NCBI GenBank assembly: GCA_030625815.1
Contig: DAOUQF010000015.1
Span: 1 to 64,000 of the forward strand
Reading direction: 5' to 3'
Length of the DNA: 64,000 nucleotides
Source: Eubacteriales bacterium
Lineage (GTDB): Bacteria > Bacillota > Clostridia > Tissierellales > GPF-1
Each line of letters opens with the position of its first letter. The first letter of the stretch is position 1. The notes beneath the pieces were generated by a model. That model did no database searches. It was not told the origin of the DNA and was given only the letters and a program-made list of their open reading frames with translations. Below, piece by piece: positions 52,992 through 61,899 of the stretch. A program made the position numbers and the translations under genes.

Positions 52992-53617
52992 CCTCTTTTT
53001 ATAATCTTCACATACGATCCAGTCGTCAGTGAGAATCCATTGGCTTCATCAACGTCCACATGCATTTCCATAGCAAAATCCGGCGATACGCGAAGAAGCA
53101 CGTGATCCAGTCGGCCGCCGCGATCCCCCGGAACAACCACAGAGACAATCTCGCGATCGATAAATCCGTGACGATCCGCGAATTCCTTCGGCATATGAAT
53201 ATGTCTGAGTGCCGCGATGGCGCCTTGTGGAATCTGAACCCTACCGACAGGACCCACCAAGGTCAATCCCGGCGATGCATCTAAAATTCCAGATTCCCGC
53301 ACGGGCGGTTTCACGCCAATGCGAAATCCATCAGTCACCGAGAGTTCCAATTGTGTCGCGCTTCTAAGGGGTCCTAGAATCCGAACCTTGTCGAATCGTC
53401 CTTTGGGTCCCTCTACCGCGATACATTCTTTGGCCGCATATTGCCCCGGTTGCTTTAAATCTTTCAGTTTTGTTAATGTCGCACCACGTCCAAAAAGCTG
53501 AAAAAAGTCCGCTTCACTGAGATGGATATGGTGGTTGGAAACTCCAACCTCCACATATCCCAGTTCATTCATGACTCGATCCACGCATTCTTTGACGAAA
53601 GCTTCTTCTCTCGTCAT
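52988..53617 (-). CDS. pduL: PduL phosphotransacylase
   Basis: 209 residues, normal size. The N-terminal helix EAFVKECVDRVMNELGY is the likely encapsulation peptide. VSNHHIHLS, RHIHMP and EMHVDVDE carry the zinc ligands of the two half-barrels. It converts acyl-CoA and phosphate to acyl-phosphate and recycles CoA in the compartment. AAAGTAGGG before ATG. Confidence 0.93.
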   Translation of the reverse strand: MTREEAFVKECVDRVMNELGYVEVGVSNHHIHLSEADFFQLFGRGATLTKLKDLKQPGQYAAKECIAVEGPKGRFDKVRILGPLRSATQLELSVTDGFRIGVKPPVRESGILDASPGLTLVGPVGRVQIPQGAIAALRHIHMPKEFADRHGFIDREIVSVVVPGDRGGRLDHVLLRVSPDFAMEMHVDVDEANGFSLTTGSYVKIIKRG

Positions 53618-53625
53618 CGTTTACC

Positions 53626-53901
53626 CTACTTTCTTTGCGGTAAGATTTTTTCCGTATCCGCATGCGGACGAGGAATAACGTGTACAGATACCACTTTGCC
53701 TACTCGCTCAGCTGCCGCTTTACCGGCATCCACTGCGGCCTTTACGGCACCTACATCACCGCGCACCATAACTGTTACCAGTCCGGAACCAATCTTTTCG
53801 TATCCCATCAATTGGACATTTGCCGCCTTTGTCATTGCGTCGGCTGCTTCAATCGCTCCAACCAATCCTTGTGTTTCTACCATGCCTAATGCTTCACCCA
53901 T
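53626..53901 (-). CDS. pduJ: BMC-H shell protein (PduJ/PduA-like)
   Basis: 91 residues from ATG 53901 (GGAGAGG upstream; frame opens at 53931). Single BMC domain: [38 protein letters not shown] and the VIPRPH end. Nearly the same as the first gene of the operon. Hexamers tile the shell facets; the pore loop is between the second and third strands. Confidence 0.92.
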   Translation of the reverse strand: MGEALGMVETQGLVGAIEAADAMTKAANVQLMGYEKIGSGLVTVMVRGDVGAVKAAVDAGKAAAERVGKVVSVHVIPRPHADTEKILPQRK

Positions 53902-53903
53902 GA

Positions 53904-54563
53904 TTACACTTCCTCTCCATAATGTATGCAATTTTTACGTGGATCGCCTTTTTTTCTTGGACAAGCAGGATCATTGCAAAGATTACAAGTTGGTTCCGTC
54001 GCCGGCCCCTCCTCTTCCTGCAAGTCTTCAGCTTCCGCCTTCATCGCGGCCGCTAAATCCAGCTTCTCCTTTTTCGGCTTTTCCGGTTTTGCTTTCCCCT
54101 CCGATTGATCAACCGATTCTGGCTGTTCAACCGCTTCCAACTGCTCAGTTGGTTCAGACTGCTCGTCCGATTCGCTTACAGGGGCTTTTTCTGGTTTGCT
54201 TTCAGGTTCTTCTTGAGTGACTGTCACTTTTTTCTTTTGTTTCTTTGGAAAATCTTCGCCAACGGTATCCGGTGAAAATATCAGCATGTCGAGGGCTTTC
54301 GACGGTCGTGCAATTACCTTTACACTAACCACTTGGTTCACCCGCTCCGCCGCTGCTTTTGCCGAACTAACCGCGGCCTTTACAGCCCCGACATCTCCGG
54401 CAATCTTTACGGTTACCATACCAAATCCTTTGCTTAACTCGATCCCAATCAGTTTGACATTAGCAGATTTCACTGCCGCATCCGCTGCCTCAACGGCAGC
54501 CGCCATTCCTATGGTTTCGATCAATCCCAGCGATTTTTTCAGAAGGATCCCCTCCTTTCTCAT
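53904..54563 (-). CDS. pduK: PduK-like shell protein with C-terminal Cys motif
   Basis: 219 residues. BMC domain (about 8-95; [20 protein letters not shown]), a long Glu/Pro/Ser-rich low-complexity linker (about 110-195), and a C-terminal CNLCNDPAC...C cluster-type motif, as in Salmonella PduK. The ATG overlaps the pduH stop. A strong AAAGGAGGGG lies within the first codons, followed by CTG, so a shorter start is conceivable. It is a minor facet protein with a possible Fe-S site. Confidence 0.88.
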   Translation of the reverse strand: MRKEGILLKKSLGLIETIGMAAAVEAADAAVKSANVKLIGIELSKGFGMVTVKIAGDVGAVKAAVSSAKAAAERVNQVVSVKVIARPSKALDMLIFSPDTVGEDFPKKQKKKVTVTQEEPESKPEKAPVSESDEQSEPTEQLEAVEQPESVDQSEGKAKPEKPKKEKLDLAAAMKAEAEDLQEEEGPATEPTCNLCNDPACPRKKGDPRKNCIHYGEEV

Positions 54564-54904
54564 TCATCCCGCAAGGGCATTCGTTTAACAAGCCTTGCGC
54601 TGTTGTTTCCAAAAATCCTGGCCCGTTCATCCGAACTTCGTTTCGGAAGCCGCATATACGGACTATGGATTTCAAGTTTTTTATGATGGAGCGCAAAATT
54701 GCCCGCCGCATCCATGCCAATTCCCACTTCCAATTTTGAACGTTCGGCCGCTTCATAGGCCATAGTTGCAACCGATTCATCGTCTGTTTCCGTAATCGAC
54801 ACCGGCACCTGTTCTTCTTCAATGCCATACAGGACCTGCATCAGACTCGGATGGTGCGCGTTGCCCCGCGCAACCAGCACTTCAATTTTCGATCGATTAT
54901 CCAT
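54560..54904 (-). CDS. pduH: Diol dehydratase reactivase, small subunit
   Basis: 114 residues; VLVARGNAHHPSLMQVLYGIEEE and GIGMDAAGNFALHHKK match the small subunit family. It works with PduG to release damaged cobalamin from the dehydratase. Overlaps pduG by 8 bp and pduK by 4 bp. Confidence 0.92.
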   Translation of the reverse strand: MDNRSKIEVLVARGNAHHPSLMQVLYGIEEEQVPVSITETDDESVATMAYEAAERSKLEVGIGMDAAGNFALHHKKLEIHSPYMRLPKRSSDERARIFGNNSARLVKRMPLRDE

Positions 54905-56720
54905 GGCTTTCTTCCTCCTTCGCGAGGATCAATCCCGTTGCTACCGCATTCCTCGGTCCTTCCGAACCGCGAATATTTCCTCGGCCGGCCACCACGCCGA
55001 ATTTCGACAAGGCGTCCGTTACCAGTTGCGGCACTTCAAAATCGAGAGCCGATCCACCCACGAGCACCACATATTCAATGTCTCGCAAATTTCCCGTCAA
55101 ACTCACGGATTTCAAGGCGCGAAGTGCATTGACAACAAATACTTTCCGCTTGGCGTCCCGACGAACCTCCCGGATCCTTTCCATGGAAAGATCTCCAGGC
55201 AACGGCAACATCATGCCGTCTTTCAAAATCGCCACCCGAGCATAGACCTTCGGATCGATGGGCATGTCAAAGAATTGCACGCTTCCCCCTTCATGGCGAA
55301 TATGAAACAGGCTTTCCCCTTTTGCCAATGGATACTTTTTGATATCCTCGGCAAGTTCAGGGCCTTCCAGTCCCAATTCCGTCTGAATCAAGAGGGTTAC
55401 CATATTCCCGGCACCCGCCAAGTGAATCGATTGAATCTCACCATCCCGATTGATAATAGAGGCATCCGTTGAACCAGCTCCCATATCCAAAATCGCCAAT
55501 GGCGCCTTGGTTCCAGGCGTTGTCAGCGCGCCGCGAATCGCCATATCGGCTTCTACGCCGCCTACGGCGACGGGAACCTTTAAATCACCGCTTAATCCAT
55601 CGGCAATGGTCTGCATCTGCAGCTTGTCCGCCTTTACCATGGCAGCCACGCCAACGGCGTTCTCCATGGCAAATTCCCCTGCCAATCCACCTTTTACCGC
55701 TTGTGGCACAAAGGTATCTACAGCCAATAAATCTTGAATCTGAATCTGTGTAGCGACTTGACTCGTCAGATTTGCCATGACTTGGCGAACCCGTTCAAGC
55801 ATGCCACCGGCATTGGTGCCCGGTTCTCCCTTAATATCTGTGATCGGCATGCAACTGCTCACGCAACTCATCATCTCTTCCGCGCCCGCTTCCACATCCA
55901 CTTCAGATCGCTTGTTTTGCCCGATGATTCGAATTTTTCCAGCCGGAATATGCTTCGCTCGCACATCCCCCGCCGGGGTTTTGATCACAACAGCTGAACG
56001 ATTGCCGATCAACGCTCTCGCAATGGGCACGATCGACTTGGTTTCTTCCGCGGTTAACCCGAATACCGTCGCAATCCCATAGGGATTGGAAAGGACTTCA
56101 ATTACACGTCCTGGTCCCGCCACCTCAATGGATGTCAACATCCGTTGTGGGATCTTCTCGAAAAGAGTAACCTCATCAATAATCGGCATCTTTTCATTCA
56201 GGCGATTATGAATCAACACCGCATCATCGTATTGGGCAATCACACCTTGAACCTGAAATCCGTTCGCCATCAGACGATTGATCTCAGAAGCCGCCTCTTC
56301 AAAATCAATGGCGCGATCCACCAGGGCGATAATCGATTGCTCCCGGTCGCTCGATCCAATTTCCTTTAAGGGAATGGAAATGCCCACACCGACACCGATC
56401 CCGCCTGGGGTCGATGGATTATGGCCGATCATGGTTGATTCGGTAATAATCGTTTCCGTGATGGTTTCCATGGCGACATCACCAATAACAGGTGCCGCCT
56501 CATTGATGCGAATCTCCGAAATCGAGGAAACAGGAATGTTTGCGTTGTTTGCCGCCATCTTTAAAGACGCGTAAACCCCCCGCAGATTATCCTTGGTTCC
56601 CTTGATCCCGGTCGTATTCACAATGCCCGTTGCCTCAAAACTAAGGATTTCACCCTCGATTTTCGCAAGGGCGGTTTCAGTTGTCGCATTTCCAATATCA
56701 ATTCCAGCAATCCATGCCAT
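54897..56720 (-). CDS. pduG: Diol dehydratase reactivase, large subunit
   Basis: 607 residues, typical length. WIAGIDIGNATTETALAKI (phosphate 1 of an actin/Hsp70 ATPase) and LDMGAGSTDASIINR (phosphate 2). It exchanges inactive for fresh adenosylcobalamin on the dehydratase using ATP. AAAGGAGG lies before the ATG. Confidence 0.95.
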   Translation of the reverse strand: MAWIAGIDIGNATTETALAKIEGEILSFEATGIVNTTGIKGTKDNLRGVYASLKMAANNANIPVSSISEIRINEAAPVIGDVAMETITETIITESTMIGHNPSTPGGIGVGVGISIPLKEIGSSDREQSIIALVDRAIDFEEAASEINRLMANGFQVQGVIAQYDDAVLIHNRLNEKMPIIDEVTLFEKIPQRMLTSIEVAGPGRVIEVLSNPYGIATVFGLTAEETKSIVPIARALIGNRSAVVIKTPAGDVRAKHIPAGKIRIIGQNKRSEVDVEAGAEEMMSCVSSCMPITDIKGEPGTNAGGMLERVRQVMANLTSQVATQIQIQDLLAVDTFVPQAVKGGLAGEFAMENAVGVAAMVKADKLQMQTIADGLSGDLKVPVAVGGVEADMAIRGALTTPGTKAPLAILDMGAGSTDASIINRDGEIQSIHLAGAGNMVTLLIQTELGLEGPELAEDIKKYPLAKGESLFHIRHEGGSVQFFDMPIDPKVYARVAILKDGMMLPLPGDLSMERIREVRRDAKRKVFVVNALRALKSVSLTGNLRDIEYVVLVGGSALDFEVPQLVTDALSKFGVVAGRGNIRGSEGPRNAVATGLILAKEEESHG

Positions 56721-56737
56721 GAGATTGCCTCCTTTGC

Positions 56738-57244
56738 TTAAACTCGCAATCGTCCCCGTTGCTCATACAATTCTGCCGCTTCGCGAATAAACGCTCCGTT
56801 GATTTTTGCATTGTATTGGTTTTCCAATTCGTCTGCAATCGCAATCATTTCGCCTTTTGTTGATCGATACGGACGAAGCGCATTATAAATTTCCAATAAA
56901 CGGTCATCCGGAACTGCAATCAATTCTGCTGCCCGTCGAAGGTTGCGCGCAAAAGCGGCCCGGCCGACAGATTCAGCGATCTGCGCTTGCATTTCAAGGG
57001 TTTCCGGTCGAATCTTGCAATCATCCGCCGTAACCGATCCGTTCATTACACCCTCCAGGGTAATCTCATTCAAAGATTTTCCTGTTGGCGACTTAATCTG
57101 GTCTGCTCGTCGTTCACTCAATGGATAGTCTTGATCCGCTGTCGCGGTATTGCCGTTAGCCGCTGGTGCAGCCGGCGCGCCGCCGCTCATCTGTTTCATC
57201 ACTTCTTGAACGATGCTCTCTAACATATCTTTTTGATTCATCAT
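56738..57244 (-). CDS. pduE: Propanediol dehydratase small subunit
   Basis: 168 residues. The N-terminal 20 residues (DMLESIVQEVMKQM) are amphipathic, then an Ala/Pro/Gly linker, then the conserved YPLSERRADQIKSPTGKSLNEI start of the small subunit. SD AGGGGGTGAA. Part of the C2D2E2 enzyme. It ends 17 bp before pduG. Confidence 0.93.
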   Translation of the reverse strand: MMNQKDMLESIVQEVMKQMSGGAPAAPAANGNTATADQDYPLSERRADQIKSPTGKSLNEITLEGVMNGSVTADDCKIRPETLEMQAQIAESVGRAAFARNLRRAAELIAVPDDRLLEIYNALRPYRSTKGEMIAIADELENQYNAKINGAFIREAAELYEQRGRLRV

Positions 57245-57252
57245 TTCACCCC

Positions 57253-57915
57253 CTATGAAAACTTCACATCAAGTGTCACGGGCTTCGCATGTGGAACCAC
57301 ATGCTCCGTTTCCTTGATATGCAACAAAGCCGCGATCGCCTGATACTTTGGTCGAGCCATTTGATCGTTCATTGTTGGAACCGGTGCTGGAGATTCGCCT
57401 TTTGCGTATTTTGCGGCATTCTTACCGATTGCACGAAATACTTTCGCATCCAACAATGGCGCTTGCGGGAATAATTCCAGGTTGCTCAATTGCATCAAGT
57501 CTTTTTGATGAATAACCGTGGTTCCCTTTGATTGGATGCCAATGCCAATGCCGGATCCGCTCAATTTTGCCGCGCGATGGGCGATCATGGCAACATCAGA
57601 GGTATGGGTTACGCGAATGACTCTCGCCTTCAAGCCCTCTTCTTCAATGCCCGCAATCACTTGGCGAAGCACTTCACGATGCGGCATTTTAATAATCGTC
57701 GTCTTTTGGAATTTACCGAAAGCCGGTGCTACAGCGATAACAACTTCATCACTCTTTCGACCTTCTTCAGCAATGGCGCCTTCCGTCAATGTCAAACCGC
57801 CGGTTTCCGGAACGGGTGTTGACGTTTGAGCAACGGCATTTCCATTATTTTCGAACTGATAGTTTTTCAGTACTTCTTCAATTACGCTGCGAACTAGGTT
57901 CTCATTAATTGTCAT
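57253..57915 (-). CDS. pduD: Propanediol dehydratase medium subunit
   Basis: 220 residues. An N-terminal amphipathic helix ([14 protein letters not shown]) as in the targeting peptide of Salmonella PduD, a linker, then the medium subunit with [31 protein letters not shown]. It helps bind cobalamin between it and PduC. AAGGGGGG precedes the ATG. Confidence 0.94.
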   Translation of the reverse strand: MTINENLVRSVIEEVLKNYQFENNGNAVAQTSTPVPETGGLTLTEGAIAEEGRKSDEVVIAVAPAFGKFQKTTIIKMPHREVLRQVIAGIEEEGLKARVIRVTHTSDVAMIAHRAAKLSGSGIGIGIQSKGTTVIHQKDLMQLSNLELFPQAPLLDAKVFRAIGKNAAKYAKGESPAPVPTMNDQMARPKYQAIAALLHIKETEHVVPHAKPVTLDVKFS

Positions 57916-57927
57916 CTCGATCCCCCC

Positions 57928-59592
57928 TTACTCAAAGTCCGTCGCATCGATCGCGTTCGGAATGTTCTTGATCTGATCCCATCGTTCTGGGCTGATTTGG
58001 TATCCAGTGCCCGGACCGTTGTAGTCGTTGCAGTCGTTGACCGCAGAGATTACATGGAAGTTTTCATCGATAATCGCTGAAGTATGTAGATGGTCGCCAG
58101 AGACGCGCATCTTCATCATATTCAAAAGATTGCCCGCTACATCTTCGAATCCGCCGTTATGAAGCGCTTTGATTACATCGACACCGGTGATTTTTCTTTC
58201 CATCATCTCCTGTGCCGCTTTCAAGTCTTCAACCACGTTTCGGTCCGGCATATCTTTTGAGCCGTGGGCATAAGTAGCTGCTTCCACTTCCGCATCGGTG
58301 ATCTCCGGCAAGTCCAGATTTTTAAAGACTACTTGCAAGGCTTTTGCAGCTCTGTTTCGAATCTTAACAACTTCATCTTCCGTAACAGGACGCAAGCCGC
58401 CATCAACTTTCAGATCGCGTTGAAGAACATTGTAATCATCATAATCTTCCGCATCGAAGTTTGAACCGGCAAACATATTGTCGTAGTTCGGCACTGCCGA
58501 GTATCCAGAGAAGATAAAGTCCGTTCCTGGAATCATTTGCATCAAGGTTCTTGCCGTACGTCGAATCGGCGAATGTGAGAAGGTTTGATCGTTGCCTGAT
58601 GCAACTTCCATATCCAACATGGTTGTAATCACGTTCTCTGCCAATACCGCACGGATTCCTGAAGGAACCGCACCCGGAACACCAATACAGCTGATGGAAC
58701 CGTTTTGCAAACCTTGTACGCCGGCTGCTTTCGTAATGAAAACACAACGGGCTTCCAGATAAAGCATGGATTTGCCTTCCGCATAACCCATCTGAACTTC
58801 TGAGCCTGTACCCGATGTAAAGCGCATCTTCAATCCGCGTGATGCATAAGCGGAAGCCAAGAATGCTTTTGACCAAGGCGTGTCATCGCCATCGACAAAT
58901 ACCTGCTCTGTGCCGTATACGGATACCGTTTCCGCATAGGCTGTCAAACCGCGCATGCCGAGTTGCAATTCAGTTGCTTCCTCAACAGCACATTGAGTCA
59001 AGACGCCTGGACGTCCAACTTGAGAACCAACCAACAATGACAATGCATTGAAAGGCGCGTATCGAACAACGCCGACAGTGGTCTCATGCTCATCAAATCC
59101 ACGAAGAGAAGCCTCTGCCGAGTCTGCTGCGATCTGAACCGGATGATCCTTCACATTGGTAACATGACATTGATTTGACGGGGTCTTTCGAGGTCGCATC
59201 TTTGTCAAGGCCATCATCATCTCGAGGACATTCATTTTCCCCAAAACTTGAGCTGCTTTTGCCGGTGTCATGGCGATGGTGTACTTCACCATCTCGCTGC
59301 GCGGCACATTAACGTCTACCAGCATCTTCGCCAAATCTACGGAAGGAATTGCCATAACTTCTTCCGCTCGGGACAATTCAATCCCGTATTCCGCGATAAA
59401 GCTGTCGATCAAGTCAAAATCTTCTCGTTTCTTCCCATCCAATTCCACAACCTTGCCGTTTTGAATCTTGATGCTCGGTGTGGGGTCATTGGGACCGTCC
59501 ATGGCAATCAAGCCTACTTCTGGCCACTCCTTAATAAATCCATCCTTATTAACATCGCGTTCTGCTAGTACTTGAAAACGTTTTGATTTCAT
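57928..59592 (-). CDS. pduC: Propanediol dehydratase large subunit (B12-dependent)
   Basis: 554 residues, normal length. KSKRFQVLAERDVNKDGFI start, MRPRKTPSNQCHVTN and GSQVGRPGVLTQCAVEEATELQLGM match the catalytic TIM barrel. With adenosylcobalamin it turns 1,2-propanediol into propionaldehyde by a radical path. Glycerol dehydratases are close relatives; the Pdu shell, PduP and PduL favour propanediol. AAAGGAGG before ATG. Confidence 0.95.
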   Translation of the reverse strand: MKSKRFQVLAERDVNKDGFIKEWPEVGLIAMDGPNDPTPSIKIQNGKVVELDGKKREDFDLIDSFIAEYGIELSRAEEVMAIPSVDLAKMLVDVNVPRSEMVKYTIAMTPAKAAQVLGKMNVLEMMMALTKMRPRKTPSNQCHVTNVKDHPVQIAADSAEASLRGFDEHETTVGVVRYAPFNALSLLVGSQVGRPGVLTQCAVEEATELQLGMRGLTAYAETVSVYGTEQVFVDGDDTPWSKAFLASAYASRGLKMRFTSGTGSEVQMGYAEGKSMLYLEARCVFITKAAGVQGLQNGSISCIGVPGAVPSGIRAVLAENVITTMLDMEVASGNDQTFSHSPIRRTARTLMQMIPGTDFIFSGYSAVPNYDNMFAGSNFDAEDYDDYNVLQRDLKVDGGLRPVTEDEVVKIRNRAAKALQVVFKNLDLPEITDAEVEAATYAHGSKDMPDRNVVEDLKAAQEMMERKITGVDVIKALHNGGFEDVAGNLLNMMKMRVSGDHLHTSAIIDENFHVISAVNDCNDYNGPGTGYQISPERWDQIKNIPNAIDATDFE

Positions 59593-59611
59593 CTTCTTCC
59601 TCCTTTATTGC

Positions 59612-60400
59612 TTAAATATATGGAGTGGTAGCGGATTTACATTCCTCACCCATCGTCTCAAGAAGCTTGACGCCAACTTCTTTCGCCGTAAGAACCGCTT
59701 GTCGAACCGCCCCTGAATCGCCCGTGATAAAGAGAATCACTTCGTTCGTGAAGCTGGTTGTTGAAGGAGATGCATAACTCAAAACTTCTACATTGGCCGC
59801 CTTGATCGCCGCATCGGCAGTAACCACACCAATGGCTGCCGGCGCACCTACAATTAAACCAAACGCCTTGCCGATTGGAGCGCCAAAGGCCTTGTTGCAA
59901 GCGTAGCTTGCGCGAGCTGTATATTGAAGTTCCATATAACCTACCTCATTGCCCCAAACATCGCCAAAGGTTCTTTCGATTTCTTTCAATGTTACTTCAA
60001 CAGCACGTCGTACGTCAGATACGTCTTCCGCGCCAAAAATAATCAAGTTGCCATGACCTGCTCCGCCTTTGGTATCGCGAGGCAATTCAACCGAAACGAT
60101 TTCTGTGTTGGTCGCTTTAACCGCTTCGTCAGCCGCCATAATGTGAGGACCTGCTCCGGAACGCGCGCCGATAATACCGATGGATCGATATTTCTTGTCT
60201 AGTTTCATCGCTTCTGCCAATTGATCGTCCACATTGGCAATAACCAAACCGATGGTATCACCGATTTTCGATGCGCCTACAAATTCAGTCAAGTTGCAAC
60301 CGATTTTCGTTGGTGCAGCCTTCGGTGCTGCTGGTGAGTCCGCGCCACCGAGTTTTTTCATAACTTCTTCTACCATTTTTTCCATTAATTGATCTGACAT
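59612..60400 (-). CDS. pduB: BMC-T shell protein PduB
   Basis: 262 residues. The N-terminus (LMEKMVEEVMKKLGG) is an amphipathic helix followed by a Pro/Ala linker, then two BMC domains (GLVIANVDDQLAEAM, then KAFGLIVGAPAAIGVVTADA). In Salmonella the PduB N-terminus links the shell to cargo. Trimers with a gated pore. TAGGAGGA upstream. Confidence 0.93.
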   Translation of the reverse strand: MSDQLMEKMVEEVMKKLGGADSPAAPKAAPTKIGCNLTEFVGASKIGDTIGLVIANVDDQLAEAMKLDKKYRSIGIIGARSGAGPHIMAADEAVKATNTEIVSVELPRDTKGGAGHGNLIIFGAEDVSDVRRAVEVTLKEIERTFGDVWGNEVGYMELQYTARASYACNKAFGAPIGKAFGLIVGAPAAIGVVTADAAIKAANVEVLSYASPSTTSFTNEVILFITGDSGAVRQAVLTAKEVGVKLLETMGEECKSATTPYI

Positions 60401-60421
60401 ATTCTTCCTCCTATTCCCAAC

Positions 60422-60700
60422 CTATTCTGCCTTTGGCAGGATCATTTCCACATCTGTATGGGGACGTGGAATTACGTGAACAGAAACAACTTCGCCAACA
60501 CGATCAGCCGCTGCAGCGCCTGCATCAGTGGCAGCCTTTACCGCGCCAACATCACCGCGAACCATCACTGTTACCAAACCGGATCCAATCTTCTCGTATC
60601 CGACCAAAGTAACATTGGCTGCCTTGACCATGGCATCCGCTGCTTCCACTGCGCCGACGAGACCTTTCGTTTCTATCATGCCTAGTGCTTCTTTAACCAT
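60422..60700 (-). CDS. pduA: BMC-H shell protein PduA
   Basis: 92 residues from the ATG at 60700: AAAGGAGG is only one base from the ATG at 60704-60706, but seven from the second. [41 protein letters not shown] and VIPRPH are those of the major hexameric shell protein that passes propanediol. First gene of the operon. Confidence 0.94.
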   Translation of the reverse strand: MVKEALGMIETKGLVGAVEAADAMVKAANVTLVGYEKIGSGLVTVMVRGDVGAVKAATDAGAAAADRVGEVVSVHVIPRPHTDVEMILPKAE

Positions 60701-60706
60701 TACCAT

Positions 60707-60852
60707 TCCTCCTTTACGATTTGGCTTCTACGCCATTCTTCTATATGCTACCAAAAAACGCTTTCCCTACCCACATAAGGAGCGGCTCTCTTCCTGTACT
60801 ATTTGACAATTCACCCCGACGATTTTACTCTTCCCTAGCACTTTTTTGCATC
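60707..60852 (-). promoter_or_regulatory. Promoter region of the BMC operon
   Basis: The gap between the regulator terminator and pduA. No perfect promoter is seen, as expected for an activated one. CTCTTCC (plus strand) occurs at 60788-60794 and 60828-60834, 40 bp apart; these may be half-sites for the AraC-type regulator, but this is speculative. Confidence 0.35.
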
Positions 60853-60876
60853 AAAAAAAGACCCTCATCGAGGGTC
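60853..60876 (-). terminator. Terminator between the regulator genes and pduA
   Basis: GACCCT/AGGGTC stem followed by seven T residues on the minus strand; contains the response regulator stop codon. It separates regulation from the structural operon. Confidence 0.75.
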
Positions 60877-61899
60877 TGCTTTTCTCCGTACGCGATTGCG
60901 ATATTGCGAAGGGGTTACCCCTTCAATTTTCTTGAAAACGCGGGAAAAATAGTTTGGTTCATTGAAGCCCAACTCATAGGCGATGGCAATCAGATTTTCA
61001 TCCGTATACTTGATTCGATCCTTCGCTTCTTCCATCCGGCAGCGCGTTAAATAGGTAGAAAAATTTTCACCAGTCTCCCGCTTAAACAATTTACTCATAT
61101 AATGGGCGCTTAAATTCATATAATCCGCAACCCGTTGCAGGGATGGATTCTCCTTGTAATAACGATTGATATAATTGACCGCATATTCAATCTCCGTATC
61201 GAAGCAAGAGATTTTTTTCTCAATAATCCAGTCGAAAATCACTTTGAGCACCGCTTCCATATACTGAACCGTCGCCATCTTGTCCCGCTGATAAAAGGAA
61301 GCTTCGAATCCTTCCAGATCCATTCCCGCCATCTGGACGTCCAATTCATGACCCTGTTCGATCAGGCTCATAAACAGGCTGCGAAGATGGCTTCTTTCCG
61401 ATTCCCGATCCTCATGGGCAAGCCGATGATACTGTAAAAAAGCTTCCCTCGCCTTTTGATAATCCCCCAAGATAATCTGCTGATTCATAGCATGCAGCAC
61501 TTTCTTCAGGCTCGCCTCAAAACTCAGATGATTCTCCTGCAGGGAGCGCTGAATCACCTCGACCACTTCATTGGGTTTCGGCGGCTTTAAAATATAATCC
61601 TTAACCCCCAGCTTGACGGCGCGCTGCGCAAAGCTAAAATCCGCATAGGCCGTCAAAAACACGACCGCGGGATCCCGCGTTCCATCTAAAATAAGAGAGG
61701 CCGCTTCCAATCCGTCCATAATGGGCATCTTGATGGCGAGAATGATCAAATCCGGAAAATGTTCCTCGTACATTTCCACTGCTTCTTTTCCATTTTTCGC
61801 TTCGAGAATATCAACCAATCCAGGAAACTTTCTGAGAATAATCATCTTCATGGATTGGCGAACAAGGACCTCGTCATCAACGATCAAAATCTTCCACAT
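60865..61899 (-). CDS. AraC-type response regulator of the BMC operon
   Basis: 344 residues from ATG 61899 (GTG one codon before). Receiver domain (about 1-120; ILIVDDE, Asp in PDLIILAIKMP, KPPKP). The C-terminal AraC domain (about 245-340) has two helix-turn-helix units, the second GVTPSQYRNRVRRK. The start overlaps the kinase gene by 23 bp, so the two form a two-component pair. It probably activates pduA onward. Confidence 0.9.
   Translation of the reverse strand: MWKILIVDDEVLVRQSMKMIILRKFPGLVDILEAKNGKEAVEMYEEHFPDLIILAIKMPIMDGLEAASLILDGTRDPAVVFLTAYADFSFAQRAVKLGVKDYILKPPKPNEVVEVIQRSLQENHLSFEASLKKVLHAMNQQIILGDYQKAREAFLQYHRLAHEDRESERSHLRSLFMSLIEQGHELDVQMAGMDLEGFEASFYQRDKMATVQYMEAVLKVIFDWIIEKKISCFDTEIEYAVNYINRYYKENPSLQRVADYMNLSAHYMSKLFKRETGENFSTYLTRCRMEEAKDRIKYTDENLIAIAYELGFNEPNYFSRVFKKIEGVTPSQYRNRVRRKADPR

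Noticed and set aside
46234-60700. Ethanolamine (eut) or glycyl-radical compartment
   Set aside because: The B12 diol dehydratase CDE with GH reactivase is present, and EutBC and a glycyl-radical enzyme are absent; eutJ alone does not define an ethanolamine locus.
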